The position numbers and the translations under genes were made by a program. A stretch of 64,000 nucleotides of DNA, taken from NCBI RefSeq assembly GCF_002869965.1, contig NZ_PEBS01000003.1, forward strand, positions 62,001 through 126,000, in the 5' to 3' direction. Shown here piece by piece: positions 8,592 to 17,741 of the stretch. The notes under the pieces are model-generated. The model was not told the DNA's origin, searched no databases, and saw nothing but the letters and a program-made list of their open reading frames with translations. This DNA is from Janthinobacterium sp. ROICE36. Lineage in GTDB: Bacteria; Pseudomonadota; Gammaproteobacteria; Burkholderiales; Burkholderiaceae_D. Within the stretch, counting starts at the first letter, position 1; the number at the start of each line of letters is the position of its first letter.

Positions 8592-10559
8592 ATGACTTCG
8601 AATCTACTCAGCATCGGTAAAAGCGGTTTGCTTGCAGCGCAGGTGGGCCTGTCGACGACCGGGCATAACATCACCAATGCGAATGTACCCGGGTACAATC
8701 GCCAGACGGTGCTGCAGCAGACTTCGCAGTCGAACTATGCCGGCTATGGCTTCGTCGGCACGGGCACGGAAGTGTCGCAGATCAAGCGCCAGTACGACAG
8801 CTTCATGGCCACCCAGGTCAATGCCGCGCAAAGTGCCACCAGCGCGCTCGATAGCTATTACACGCAGATCAGCCAGATCGACAACTTGCTGGCCGACCCC
8901 ACGGCGGGCCTGTCGCCGGCCCTGCAAGACTTCTTCAAGGGCGTGCAGGACTTCAGCGCCAATCCGTCTTCGGTCGCCTCGCGCCAGGCGTTGCTGTCGA
9001 GCGCCGGCTCGCTCACTTCCCGTTTCCAGGGCTTGAGCGCGCGCCTGACGGAGATTGGCGACGGCGTCAATTCGCAGATCACGTCGAATGTGGCGGTGAT
9101 TAATACCTATGCCAAGCAGCTCGCCGAGTTGAACAAGTCGATTTCCCAGTTGTCGGTCGATGCCAGCAACCAGCCCAACGATCTGCTGGACCAGCGCGAC
9201 CAGCTGATTACGGAATTGAACAAATATGTCAAGGCGACGGTGCAACCCGCTGCCAACAATACCGTCACCATTTCCATCGGCGCGGGCCAGCCGCTGGTGG
9301 TGGCGGACCGCAGCTTCGAGCTGGCGGCCACGCCTTCGCGGACGGATCCGAACCGCATCGAGGTCGGCTATGTCATGGGCAGTACCGTCAGCGTGCTGCC
9401 GGACAGTTCCCTGACCGGCGGCTCGCTGGGTGGCTTGCTGGATTTCCGCAGCGGCACCTTGGACAATGTCCAGAACTCCCTGGGCAAGGTGGCCATCGCG
9501 CTGGCCAGCACCTTCAACGACCAGCACAAGCTGGGGCAGGACTTGAATGGCGCCATGGGCGGCGACTTCTTCAAGATACCCGACCCCGTGATCGGCGCGG
9601 ACCGCGGCAACAACGCCAGCAGCACCACCGTGCTGTCGGCCAAGGTCAGCGACCCCACCAAGCTGACGGCCAGCGATTACAGCCTGAAATACGACGGCAG
9701 CAACTATGTGGTGACGCGCGAATCCGACGGTGCGCACACCATCATCAATCCATATCCGCAAACGGCGCCGCAAACCATCGACGGCGTCGATTTCTCGATC
9801 TCGGGCACGGCCGCCCAAGGCGACAACTACGTCATCAAGCCGACGGCGAATGGCGCGGCCGGTCTTGCCGTGCTGATCACCGACCGCAACAAGATCGCCG
9901 CCGCCGCCCCCATCTCCACCTCGGCGCCGGTGGCCAATACGGGCACAGGCAAGCTCAGTGCAGGCTCCGTCGACAAGGCCTACCTGACCCCGGGCAATGC
10001 CCTGACGGGTCCCCTGACCTTGACCTACGACAAGGCGACCACCTCGCTGACGGGTTTCCCGGCCGGCCAGGCGGTGACGGTCAAGGGCTTGAATGGCGCC
10101 ACCACGACCTATCCGGCCGGCACGGCGAGCATCCCGTATGCGGAAGGCGACAACTTCAGCTTTGGCGGCATCAACGTCAGCATGACGGGCACGCCGGCGC
10201 AGGGCGATAAATTTAGCATTGCGCCGAACTCGGGTGGCGTGGGCGACAACCGCAACGCCGCGCTGCTGGCGGGCTTGCAGACGAAGAACATCCTCGATGG
10301 CGGCAATGCCACGTTCCAGGGTTCGTATGCGCAAACCGTCAGTTTCGTGGGCAACAAGACACGCGAAGTACAGGTTAGCGGCCTGGCCAGCCTGGCCTTG
10401 CTGCAGCAGACCAGCACCCAGCAGCAGGCCGTCTCCGGCGTCAACCTCGATGAAGAGGCGGCCAACCTGCTGCGTTACCAGCAGTCCTACCAGGCGTGCG
10501 GCAAGGTCATGCAGATCGCCAGCACCCTGTTCGATGTGGTGATCGGCCTGGGTCGTTAA
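8592..10559 (+). CDS. flgK: FlgK, hook-filament junction protein 1
   Basis: The protein has 655 residues. The N-terminus (LLSIGKSGLLAAQVGLSTTGHNITNANVPGYNRQTV) and C-terminus (SGVNLDEEAANLLRYQQSYQACGKVMQIASTLFDVVIGL) carry the canonical heptad-repeat helices; the middle (about 330-560) is a variable surface region, explaining a length above the enteric ~550. FlgK is the first junction layer between hook and filament. It has its own FliA-type promoter and forms an operon with flgL. Confidence 0.96.
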   Translation: MTSNLLSIGKSGLLAAQVGLSTTGHNITNANVPGYNRQTVLQQTSQSNYAGYGFVGTGTEVSQIKRQYDSFMATQVNAAQSATSALDSYYTQISQIDNLLADPTAGLSPALQDFFKGVQDFSANPSSVASRQALLSSAGSLTSRFQGLSARLTEIGDGVNSQITSNVAVINTYAKQLAELNKSISQLSVDASNQPNDLLDQRDQLITELNKYVKATVQPAANNTVTISIGAGQPLVVADRSFELAATPSRTDPNRIEVGYVMGSTVSVLPDSSLTGGSLGGLLDFRSGTLDNVQNSLGKVAIALASTFNDQHKLGQDLNGAMGGDFFKIPDPVIGADRGNNASSTTVLSAKVSDPTKLTASDYSLKYDGSNYVVTRESDGAHTIINPYPQTAPQTIDGVDFSISGTAAQGDNYVIKPTANGAAGLAVLITDRNKIAAAAPISTSAPVANTGTGKLSAGSVDKAYLTPGNALTGPLTLTYDKATTSLTGFPAGQAVTVKGLNGATTTYPAGTASIPYAEGDNFSFGGINVSMTGTPAQGDKFSIAPNSGGVGDNRNAALLAGLQTKNILDGGNATFQGSYAQTVSFVGNKTREVQVSGLASLALLQQTSTQQQAVSGVNLDEEAANLLRYQQSYQACGKVMQIASTLFDVVIGLGR

Positions 10560-10610
10560 TCAATTTTTGCCGCGACGTAGTGCGCGGCAGCTTTCTGGAA
10601 GGGCAGCATC

Positions 10611-11852
10611 ATGCGCATCAGCACACGAATGATTTATGACCAGGGCAGCTCGCAGCTGAACAATCTGCAGGGCGCCTTGAACCGTACGCAGATGCAACTG
10701 TCGTCGAACCGTCGCAACCTGACGCCGGCCGACGACCCGATCGCCTCGGCGCGCGCGCTGGAAGTGACGCAGTCGCAATCGATCAATACCCAGTTCGTGA
10801 CGAACCGCTCGAACGCCAAGAATTTCCTGTCGCAGGAAGAGCTGGCACTGGCCAGCACCACTTCGCTGATCGCCGACGTGAAAGACCTGGTCCTGAAGGC
10901 CGGCAATCCTGCCCTTCAGGATGTCGACCGCGATACCCTGGCCAAGGAACTGGAAGGCCGGCTGACCGACTTGATGGGCATCGCCAACACGGCCGACGGC
11001 GCCGGCGGCTACCTGTTTTCCGGCTATAAATCCACCACCCAGCCATTCAGCCAGACGCCGACGGGCGCCACCTATGTGGGCGACCAGGGCCAGCGCGAGT
11101 TGCAGGTGGGCTCGGCGCGCTATCTGGCCACCAGCGATTCCGGCGCCACGGTGTTCGAGAATAACCTGACCGGCAACGGCAAGTTCACCACGGCGGCGGC
11201 CACCGCCAACTTTACGCGCGGCGGCTCGGGCATCGTCTCGGGCGGCACGGTGACGGACCCGTCGCTCTTGACGGGGCACAAGTATTCGATCGATTTCAAG
11301 GTCACGGGCACGGGCACCGACGCCGTCACCACCTACACCGTCACGGACGCCACCTTGGGACAGACGGTGCCGAATCCCGCCGTTCCCATCGCCTACAAGG
11401 CGGGCGACGCCATCACCTTCGATGGCCAGCAAGTGAATATCACGGGCAAGCCGGCCGATCTGGACAGCTTTACGCTGGAGCCGAGCGCCAAGGAATCGCT
11501 GTTTACCACCGTGAAAAACCTGATCGGCGTGCTGCGCCAGGCGGGCAGCGGCGATGCGGGCCAGGCACGCCTGACGAACGGCTTGAACGCCGCGCATGAT
11601 ATTCTCGACACGGCCTACGACAATGTGCTGTCCGTGCGCGCGGAAGTCGGTTCGCGCATGAAGGAACTCGATTACCTCGACAGCGCCGGCGACGACCTCG
11701 ACATCCAGTACGCCACCACCCTGTCTGACCTGCAGGACCTGGACATGGTGAAAGCCATTTCCAACTTCAGCCAGCAGCAAGTCACTCTGCAGGCGGCGCA
11801 GAAAACGTTCACCTCGATCTCGGGCCTGTCGCTGTTCAATTACATCAGCTAA
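10611..11852 (+). CDS. flgL: FlgL, hook-filament junction protein 3
   Basis: The protein has 413 residues. The flagellin-like N-terminus (MRISTRMIYDQGSSQLNNLQGALNRTQMQLSSNRRNLTPADDPIASARAL) and C-terminus (DYLDSAGDDLDIQYATTLSDLQDLDMVKAISNFSQQQVTLQAAQKTFTSISGLSLFNYIS) identify FlgL. It adapts FlgK to the filament. The 51-base gap from flgK holds a small GC hairpin (GCCGCG at 10569-10574 with CGCGGC at 10583-10588), not a clear terminator. Confidence 0.96.
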   Translation: MRISTRMIYDQGSSQLNNLQGALNRTQMQLSSNRRNLTPADDPIASARALEVTQSQSINTQFVTNRSNAKNFLSQEELALASTTSLIADVKDLVLKAGNPALQDVDRDTLAKELEGRLTDLMGIANTADGAGGYLFSGYKSTTQPFSQTPTGATYVGDQGQRELQVGSARYLATSDSGATVFENNLTGNGKFTTAAATANFTRGGSGIVSGGTVTDPSLLTGHKYSIDFKVTGTGTDAVTTYTVTDATLGQTVPNPAVPIAYKAGDAITFDGQQVNITGKPADLDSFTLEPSAKESLFTTVKNLIGVLRQAGSGDAGQARLTNGLNAAHDILDTAYDNVLSVRAEVGSRMKELDYLDSAGDDLDIQYATTLSDLQDLDMVKAISNFSQQQVTLQAAQKTFTSISGLSLFNYIS

Positions 11853-11873
11853 GCGATCCGTCGTGATAGCAAG

Positions 11874-11910
11874 CCGGGGCAGGGAGTGCATCTCCCGCCC
11901 CGGTTTTTTT
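11874..11910 (+). terminator. intrinsic terminator of the flgK-flgL transcript
   Basis: The outer stem CCGGGGC (11874-11880) pairs with GCCCCGG (11897-11903) and the inner stem GGGAG pairs with CTCCC, followed by seven T residues (11904-11910). It starts 22 bases after the flgL stop and ends the plus-strand flagellar arm. Confidence 0.9.
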
Positions 11911-11913
11911 GCG

Positions 11914-11983
11914 TTCGCAAGATGTTCGCCTTGATAATATATACAGGAAAACTGTGCAGTCTACCTGTGCATCTGTTATGATG
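11914..11983 (+). promoter_or_regulatory. possible promoter and operator of the marR-MFS pair
   Basis: TTCGCA (11914-11919) and TATATA (11938-11943) could be -35 and -10 boxes with 18 bases between. Just downstream are ACAG-N5-CTGT (11943-11955) and two copies of CTGTGCA, 13 bases apart, a layout seen where a MarR repressor acts on its own promoter. The boxes are imperfect. Confidence 0.3.
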
Positions 11984-12011
11984 GTGCTCGTTGATCCACA
12001 ATCTGCCTCCC

Positions 12012-12455
12012 ATGCATACCCCACAAGAAGAGCACGAACGCGCATTGCAACTGGCCGGCGACTTGCGCATTCTCATCGGCAAATTGCGCCGCCGTCTGCG
12101 CGAGGAAGCGCATCTTGGGGATGTCAGCATGTCGCAGGCGTCCGTGCTCAGCCGTCTCGAGCGCGACGGCCCGGCCACCGCCAGCAGTCTGGCGCGCGCC
12201 GAAGGCATGCGGCCCCAGTCGATGGCCGCCACGGTGCTGGCGCTGACCGAGGCGCAGCTGGTGACGGGCTCGCCCGACCCGGCGGATGGCCGGCAGACGC
12301 TATTGACCCTGACGGACAACTGCCGCGCCTGGATCGCGGCCAGCCGCGCCGCGCGCGAGGACTGGCTGGCGCGCACCATTGAAACCCGGCTCACGCCGGA
12401 CGAAGTCAGCGAACTGAACCATGCGGTGGCATTACTCAAACGCTTGGCGCAGTGA
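12012..12455 (+). CDS. MarR-family transcriptional regulator
   Basis: The protein has 147 residues. The winged-helix core reads MSQASVLSRLERDGPATASSLARAEGMRPQSMAATVLALTEAQLVTGSPDPADGRQTLLTLTD, with the typical wing D-x-x-D-G-R. MarR proteins are dimeric, often repress a neighbouring efflux gene, and release DNA on binding small phenolic or drug-like ligands. The MFS exporter follows 48 bases downstream, so local control of that exporter is likely. The ATG at 12012 is preferred over a TTG at 11991. It is not a flagellar gene. Confidence 0.88.
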   Translation: MHTPQEEHERALQLAGDLRILIGKLRRRLREEAHLGDVSMSQASVLSRLERDGPATASSLARAEGMRPQSMAATVLALTEAQLVTGSPDPADGRQTLLTLTDNCRAWIAASRAAREDWLARTIETRLTPDEVSELNHAVALLKRLAQ

Positions 12456-12503
12456 TCCGCTGAACCATCCACCACGACGCCGGCAAGGAGCCCGCACGCC
12501 CAG

Positions 12504-13766
12504 ATGAACAACACATTCCGTTCGCTACGCATACCCAATTACCGTATCTGGGCCGGTGGTGCCCTGGTGTCGAATATCGGCACCTGGATGCAGCGCACGG
12601 CGCAGGATTGGCTGGTGCTGAGCGAATTGACACAGCACAATGCCAGCGCCGTTGGCATCGTCATGGCCTTGCAATTCGGCCCGCAACTGCTGTTGCTGCC
12701 CCTGACGGGCATGGCGGCCGACCTGCTCGACCGGCGCAAGCTGCTGCTGTGTACGCAGGCGGCCATGGGCTTGCTGGCGCTGGGACTCGGGATCTTGTGC
12801 ATCAGCGGCCTGGTACAACTGTGGCATGTGTATGTGTTTGCTTTCCTGCTGGGCTGCGTGACGGCCTTCGATTCGCCCGTGCGCCAGACGTTTGTTGCTG
12901 AAATTGTCGGCGAGGAAGACTTGACGAATGCCGTAGCGCTCAATTCCACCTCGTTCAATGCGGCGCGCTTGCTGGGCCCGGCAGTGGCGGGTTTGCTCAT
13001 CAGCAGCGTCGGCAGCGGCTGGGTCTTCATCATCAACGCCGTCTCGTTTGCCGCCGTGATCGGTTCGCTGTTGCTGCTACGCGTGGCATTGCTGCGCCGC
13101 GCGCCGCGCCTGAAGGCCACGCGCGCCAGCCTGGGCGAGGGTTTCCGCTACGTGCGCCAGCGGCCCGACCTGATGGCCATCCTGCTGATGCTGTTACTGA
13201 TCGGTACCTTTGGCTTGAATTTCCCGATTTTCCTGTCGACCATGTCGCTCACGGCCTTCCATGCGGGCGCCGGCCAGTATGGCGTGCTCAGTTCCGTGAT
13301 GGCGTGTGGCTCCGTGGCCGGCGCCCTGCTGGCGGCGGGGCGGGGCCAGCCCACGCTGGCCTTGCTGATGGGGGCGGCGGCGCTGTTCGGCCTGGCCTGC
13401 GCGCTGGCCGCCGTGATGCCCAATTACTGGCTGTTCGGCATGATGCTGGTGCTCATCGGCATCGCCGCGCAAACGTTTACCACCAGTGTCAACAGCAGTG
13501 TGCAACTGTCGACGGCACCCGCCATGCGGGGCCGCGTGGTGGCCATCGTGCTGGCCATCTCGGCGGGCGGCACGCCGCTGGGCGCGCCAGTCGTGGGCTG
13601 GGTGGCCGATACCTTTGGCCCGCGCTGGGCGCTGGGCATAGCCGCCCTGTCGGGTCTGGCGGCCGCGCTGGTCGGCGTGCGCTACCTGGTCAAATATCAG
13701 CAGTTGCGCCTGAATCTCGACATGCGGCGCTGGCGCATGGCACTCGGCAGCGACCCGCAGCGCTGA
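12504..13766 (+). CDS. MFS transporter, EntS/drug-exporter type
   Basis: The protein has 420 residues with about 12 hydrophobic segments. The N-terminus (FRSLRIPNYRIWAGGALVSNIGTWMQRTAQDWLVLSEL) and the loop ADLLDRRKLLLCTQ between TM2 and TM3 are typical of the MFS_3 group that includes the enterobactin exporter EntS and macrolide exporters. The substrate cannot be read from sequence. It is probably co-transcribed with the MarR gene. It is convergent with fliR, with only two bases between the stop codons and no terminator between them. Confidence 0.88.
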   Translation: MNNTFRSLRIPNYRIWAGGALVSNIGTWMQRTAQDWLVLSELTQHNASAVGIVMALQFGPQLLLLPLTGMAADLLDRRKLLLCTQAAMGLLALGLGILCISGLVQLWHVYVFAFLLGCVTAFDSPVRQTFVAEIVGEEDLTNAVALNSTSFNAARLLGPAVAGLLISSVGSGWVFIINAVSFAAVIGSLLLLRVALLRRAPRLKATRASLGEGFRYVRQRPDLMAILLMLLLIGTFGLNFPIFLSTMSLTAFHAGAGQYGVLSSVMACGSVAGALLAAGRGQPTLALLMGAAALFGLACALAAVMPNYWLFGMMLVLIGIAAQTFTTSVNSSVQLSTAPAMRGRVVAIVLAISAGGTPLGAPVVGWVADTFGPRWALGIAALSGLAAALVGVRYLVKYQQLRLNLDMRRWRMALGSDPQR

Positions 13767-13768
13767 TC

Positions 13769-14623
13769 TTACGGCGCTGGCGTGGCAGGCGGTGCGGGGC
13801 GCAGGGGATTGGCCGGCGGCGGCGGCGGCGGGCGCTCGCGCGTGGCAAAGCCACGCGGCAGCAAGCGCGCCGTTTCTATGCCGCGCAGGAACATGTTCTG
13901 GAAGGGCGTAGCCAGGTAGGGCAGGACCATGCCGATCACCAGCAAGCCCACGCCCAGGGTGACGGGGAAGCCGATACCAAAAATGTTCAGCTGCGGCGCG
14001 GCGCGCGTCAAAATGCCCAGCGCCACGTTGGTCAACAGCAAGGCGGCGATGACGGGCAGCGAAATCTGCAGGCCGGAACGGAAGATTTCCCCGCCCCAGG
14101 CCGCCAATTGCTGGAAACCGCCGCTGCTGATGGGACTCGATGAAATGGGCAGGCTGACGAAACTTTCCGCCAGCGCCGCCAGCAAGACCAGGTGGCCGTT
14201 GACTGTCAGAAACATCAAGGTGGCCAGCATGACGAGGAACTGGCTGATGGCGGAAGACCTGCCCTTGGTTTGCGGGTCGAAGAACGAGGCGAAGCCCAGG
14301 CCCATGGTGAGACTGCTGAGCTCGCCAGCCATTTCGACGGCGGAAAACACGATGCGGATGGAAAAACCCATGGCCAGGCCCACCAGCATCTCTTGCGTCA
14401 GGATCAGCAAACCGGGCAAGGACATCGGGTTGACGGCAGGCAGGGCCGGTACGGTGGGGGCGATGATCATGGCCAGCAGCGCGCCCAGCGTCACCTTCAC
14501 GGTGGCTGGCACGGCCGCGTTGCCGAACAGGGGCGCGGCCGCGATCAGGCCGAGGATGCGGCTAAGCGGCCACAGCAGTGCTGCGATCCACGTATTCAGT
14601 TCGATGCTCGACAGGGTCAGCAT
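13769..14623 (-). CDS. fliR: FliR, flagellar export gate protein
   Basis: The protein has 284 residues and is a multi-pass membrane protein of the export gate with FliP and FliQ. Typical segments are LWPLSRILGLIAAAPLFGNAAVPATVKVTLGALLAMIIAP and EMLVGLAMGFSIRIVFSAVEMAGELSSLTMGLGFASFFDP. The C-terminus carries an extra proline-rich tail (RPPPPPPANPLRPAPPATPAP). The ATG at 14623 (MLTLSSIELNTW) is chosen because it gives the family's usual N-terminus and lies 17 bases from the fliQ stop. Confidence 0.95.
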   Translation of the reverse strand: MLTLSSIELNTWIAALLWPLSRILGLIAAAPLFGNAAVPATVKVTLGALLAMIIAPTVPALPAVNPMSLPGLLILTQEMLVGLAMGFSIRIVFSAVEMAGELSSLTMGLGFASFFDPQTKGRSSAISQFLVMLATLMFLTVNGHLVLLAALAESFVSLPISSSPISSGGFQQLAAWGGEIFRSGLQISLPVIAALLLTNVALGILTRAAPQLNIFGIGFPVTLGVGLLVIGMVLPYLATPFQNMFLRGIETARLLPRGFATRERPPPPPPANPLRPAPPATPAP

Positions 14624-14639
14624 GGCAATGGTGGCTGCA

Positions 14640-14909
14640 CTAACCCACCAGGTTCGGAATGCCGGTAAATACCTGGCGCATGTAGTCGAGCATGACGGAC
14701 AGCATCCACGGACCGGCCACGACGAGGGCGACAAAGATGCCGACCAGCTTGGGGATGAAAGACAGGGTCGATTCGTTGATCTGCGTGGCCGCCTGGAAGA
14801 TACTCACGATCAAGCCGATGATGAGGGCGACGAGCAGCATGGGCGCGGCCACCATCAGGGTGATTTCCATGGCATGGCGGCCCAGGGTCATGACGCTTTC
14901 GGGTGTCAT
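14640..14909 (-). CDS. fliQ: FliQ, flagellar export gate protein
   Basis: The protein has 89 residues, exact family size, with two transmembrane hairpin helices (TLMVAAPMLLVALIIGLIVSIFQ and VGIFVALVVAGPWMLSVMLDYM). The signature QINESTLSFIPKL lies between them. The ATG at 14909 (MTPESVMTLG) matches family starts. Confidence 0.96.
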   Translation of the reverse strand: MTPESVMTLGRHAMEITLMVAAPMLLVALIIGLIVSIFQAATQINESTLSFIPKLVGIFVALVVAGPWMLSVMLDYMRQVFTGIPNLVG

Positions 14910-14919
14910 CGTACTTCCC

Positions 14920-15696
14920 CTAGTAAAAACTCTGAGACAAGGAGCCCAGCAGCAATTGCCAGCCATCGACCAGCACGAACAGCATCAGCTTGAACGGCAG
15001 CGAGATCGTGGCCGGCGACATCATCATCATGCCCATCGACATCAGCACGCTGGCGACCACCATGTCGATGATCAAAAACGGGATGAAGATGGCAAAGCCG
15101 ATCTGGAACGCCGTTTTCAGTTCACTGGTGACGAAGGCGGGCACGAGGATGCGCAGCGGCACGTCTTCCGGGCCTTGCAGGGCCGGCGAGCGCGACATCT
15201 TGGCAAACAGGGCCAGGTCGGCCTGGCGCGTCTGCTTGAGCATGAAGGTTTTCAGGGGATCGACGCCCTTGTCCATCGCCTGCTGCATGCTGATCTTGTT
15301 TTCTTGGTAAGGAAGATAGGCATCCGTGTAGATCTTGTCGAACACGGGGCCCATGACGAACAGGGTCAGGAACAAGGCCAGTCCCACCAGCACCTGGTTG
15401 GGCGGCGCCGATTGCGTGCCGATGGCCTGGCGCAGCAGCGATAGCACGATGATGATGCGCGTAAAGCAGGTCATCATCAAGAGGGCCGCCGGCAGGAAGG
15501 TGAGCGACGTCATCAGGATGAGCGTCTGCACCGGCAGCGAATAATTCTGTCCCCCGCCCGGTGCCGGCGTGCTGTTGAAGGCCGGGATGCCCGGCTGGGC
15601 CATGGCCCACAGCGGCAAGGCCAGGGCGGCCGCTGCCAGCAGCCAGGTCAGGGGAGTCTTTACGTTGGACCACGCCATCTGCTGCTTATTTCCCAT
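14920..15696 (-). CDS. fliP: FliP, flagellar export gate protein
   Basis: The protein has 258 residues. It has a cleavable-type N-terminal hydrophobic leader ([17 protein letters not shown]), then the FliP signature ([56 protein letters not shown]) and [47 protein letters not shown] helices. The start overlaps the end of fliO by 11 bases; an alternative ATG is at 15678. Confidence 0.96.
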   Translation of the reverse strand: MGNKQQMAWSNVKTPLTWLLAAAALALPLWAMAQPGIPAFNSTPAPGGGQNYSLPVQTLILMTSLTFLPAALLMMTCFTRIIIVLSLLRQAIGTQSAPPNQVLVGLALFLTLFVMGPVFDKIYTDAYLPYQENKISMQQAMDKGVDPLKTFMLKQTRQADLALFAKMSRSPALQGPEDVPLRILVPAFVTSELKTAFQIGFAIFIPFLIIDMVVASVLMSMGMMMMSPATISLPFKLMLFVLVDGWQLLLGSLSQSFY

Positions 15697-16264
15697 TGCG
15701 TTTTTCGATGGTCTGTTTCAGCCACTCGGAAAAATTGGCGGCCGCAGGGCCGTTTTGCGCCGTGACCAGTTGTGGCAACTCGCCTTCCTGGCGCGGCATG
15801 GTGGCCAGCGCATTGATGCGGCCGGGCGAGGCGCCGACGACGATCCACTGGTCGGCCACTTCGACGAGGACGATGCGTTCGCGTCCGCCCAGGTTGAGCG
15901 AGCTGACGACGCGCATCTTGTTGTTACCGCCCATGACTTTGGGGCCATAGCGCTTCATGCACCAGGCCAGGCCGATCAGCAGGGCCAGCACGAACACCAG
16001 CGCCAGGATGGTTTGCAGCAAGCTGCCGGCCGAGCTTGTCGGCGCCATCGTCATGGGGGCGCCGGCCGGCATGGCGGGCAGGGCGGCAGCTGGCGCGGGC
16101 GCCGCTGCAGCGGGTTTTTCAGTTGCAACTTCGGCAGCTGCGCTGGGCGCCGCCGTTTCGGCCGGGACCGAAGGTGGTACGGGCGCCGAAGCGGGCGCCG
16201 CCAGCGCAATGCCGCATGCCGCCATGAGCGGCAGCAGGGTGGAAATCAACAGACCAGGCTTCAT
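15686..16264 (-). CDS. fliO: FliO, export apparatus assembly factor
   Basis: The protein has 192 residues: signal-like N-terminus, Ala/Pro-rich stretch (about 20-85), one transmembrane helix ([26 protein letters not shown], about 82-107), and a C-terminal FliO domain ([37 protein letters not shown]). FliO promotes assembly of the FliP ring. It overlaps the fliN stop by 4 bases (ATGA). Confidence 0.92.
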   Translation of the reverse strand: MKPGLLISTLLPLMAACGIALAAPASAPVPPSVPAETAAPSAAAEVATEKPAAAAPAPAAALPAMPAGAPMTMAPTSSAGSLLQTILALVFVLALLIGLAWCMKRYGPKVMGGNNKMRVVSSLNLGGRERIVLVEVADQWIVVGASPGRINALATMPRQEGELPQLVTAQNGPAAANFSEWLKQTIEKRNGK

Positions 16265-16695
16265 TTATTCAATTTTCGGATGCGTTCGGAAGGCGTGATG
16301 ATGTCGGTCAGGCGGATACCAAACTTGTCATTCACCACCACCACTTCGCCCTGGGCAATCAGGCAGCCGTTCACCAGCACGTCCATCGGTTCGCCCGCCA
16401 GACCGTCGAGCTCGACCACGGAACCTTGTGCCAGTTGCAGCAGGTTCTTGATGGCAATTTTCGTGCGGCCCAGTTCGACCGTCAGCTGCACCGGAATATC
16501 GAGGATGAAATCGATATCGTTGTGCGTTTCCGACTTCGATGCCTGCTTGGAAAAGTCCTTGAACACGGCGGCGCTGGCCGCGCTGGCCGTATTGGCGGCC
16601 TGGTTTTGCAGCGCGTCGGCTTCCGCCTTGGCCTGCTCGGCAATAGCCGCGCCCCAATCGTCTTCCGCGCTTTGGTCGTCTTGGTTGTCAGACAT
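16261..16695 (-). CDS. fliN: FliN, motor switch protein
   Basis: The protein has 144 residues. An acidic, Ala-rich N-terminus (about 1-60) is followed by the SpoA-like switch domain (NDIDFILDIPVQLTVELGRTKIAIKNLLQLAQGSVVELDGLAGEPMDVLVNGCLIAQGEVVVVNDKFGIRLTDIITPSERIRKL). FliN forms the bottom of the C ring with FliM. The ATG at 16695 has AGGGAGA upstream. Confidence 0.96.
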   Translation of the reverse strand: MSDNQDDQSAEDDWGAAIAEQAKAEADALQNQAANTASAASAAVFKDFSKQASKSETHNDIDFILDIPVQLTVELGRTKIAIKNLLQLAQGSVVELDGLAGEPMDVLVNGCLIAQGEVVVVNDKFGIRLTDIITPSERIRKLNK

Positions 16696-16748
16696 GTGTT
16701 TCTCCCTGTTGTACAGATGCGGACCGCAGCGCGGCCCGAGTGCATTAC

Positions 16749-17735
16749 TTAATGATTGTTCATGTTGTCTGCATTCGCCAGCAATTTTTCGACCTTCAGC
16801 GCATATTGTCCGTTCAACACGCCGTAGGTGCAATCCATCACGGGCACGCCGTCGACGGTGGCGGCGATCAGTTCGGGAATATTCAGCGGGATGATGTCGC
16901 CCACCTTCATGTTCAGGATTTCGTCGAACGAGACGCGCGCCGTGCCCAGCGAGGCCACCAGCTCGACTTCGGCGATCTGGATCTGCTGCGTCATCAGGCG
17001 GATCCAGCGCTTGTCCACTTCCAGCGCTTCGCCCTGCAGGCTGGAGGTCAGCGAATCGCGGATCGGCTCGATCATCGAATACGGCATGCAGAAGTGAATT
17101 TGTCCGGAAACGGAGCCCAGTTCCACCGTAAACGTGGAGGCCACCACCACTTCATTCGGCGTGGCGATGTTGGCGAACTGCGTGTTCATTTCCGAGCGGA
17201 TATATTCGAATTCGACGGGAAAGACCGGTTCCCACGACTTGGTGTAGGCTTCAAAGACGATGTCGAGGATGCGCAAAATGATGCGCTGTTCCGTCTGCGT
17301 AAAGTCGCGTCCTTCGACACGCGTATGAAAACGTCCGTCGCCGCCGAACAGGTTGTCGACCAGCAGGAACACCAGGCCCGGATCGAAGACCATCAGGGCC
17401 GTGCCGCGAAGCGGCTTCATGTGGACCAGGTTCAGATTGGTCGGCACCACCAGGTTGCGGATGAATTCGCTGTACTTCGATACGCGCACGGAACCCACCG
17501 AAACTTCGGCGCTGCGGCGCAGGAAGTTGAACAGGCCCACGCGCAGCAGACGGGCGAAACGCTCGTTGATAATTTCCAACGTTGGCATCCGGCCGCGCAC
17601 GATGCGCTCCTGGGTTGCCAGGTTGTAGGTACGAACTCCCGTGACATCTTCCGGCGCCTGCGCGTCGTCCTGGTCTCCGTTGACGCCCTTCAGAAGGGCA
17701 TCGACTTCTTCCTGGGAGAGGAAATTATCGGCCAT
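16749..17735 (-). CDS. fliM: FliM, motor switch protein
   Basis: The protein has 328 residues. The extreme N-terminus (MADNFLSQEEVDALLKGV) is the CheY-P-binding peptide. The middle domain carries the GGxG loop (NLFGGDGRF) and the C-terminus is a SpoA-like domain (ELVASLGTARVSFDEILNMKVGDIIPLNIPE). It lies 6 bases after fliL. Confidence 0.97.
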   Translation of the reverse strand: MADNFLSQEEVDALLKGVNGDQDDAQAPEDVTGVRTYNLATQERIVRGRMPTLEIINERFARLLRVGLFNFLRRSAEVSVGSVRVSKYSEFIRNLVVPTNLNLVHMKPLRGTALMVFDPGLVFLLVDNLFGGDGRFHTRVEGRDFTQTEQRIILRILDIVFEAYTKSWEPVFPVEFEYIRSEMNTQFANIATPNEVVVASTFTVELGSVSGQIHFCMPYSMIEPIRDSLTSSLQGEALEVDKRWIRLMTQQIQIAEVELVASLGTARVSFDEILNMKVGDIIPLNIPELIAATVDGVPVMDCTYGVLNGQYALKVEKLLANADNMNNH

Positions 17736-17741
17736 GGCTGC

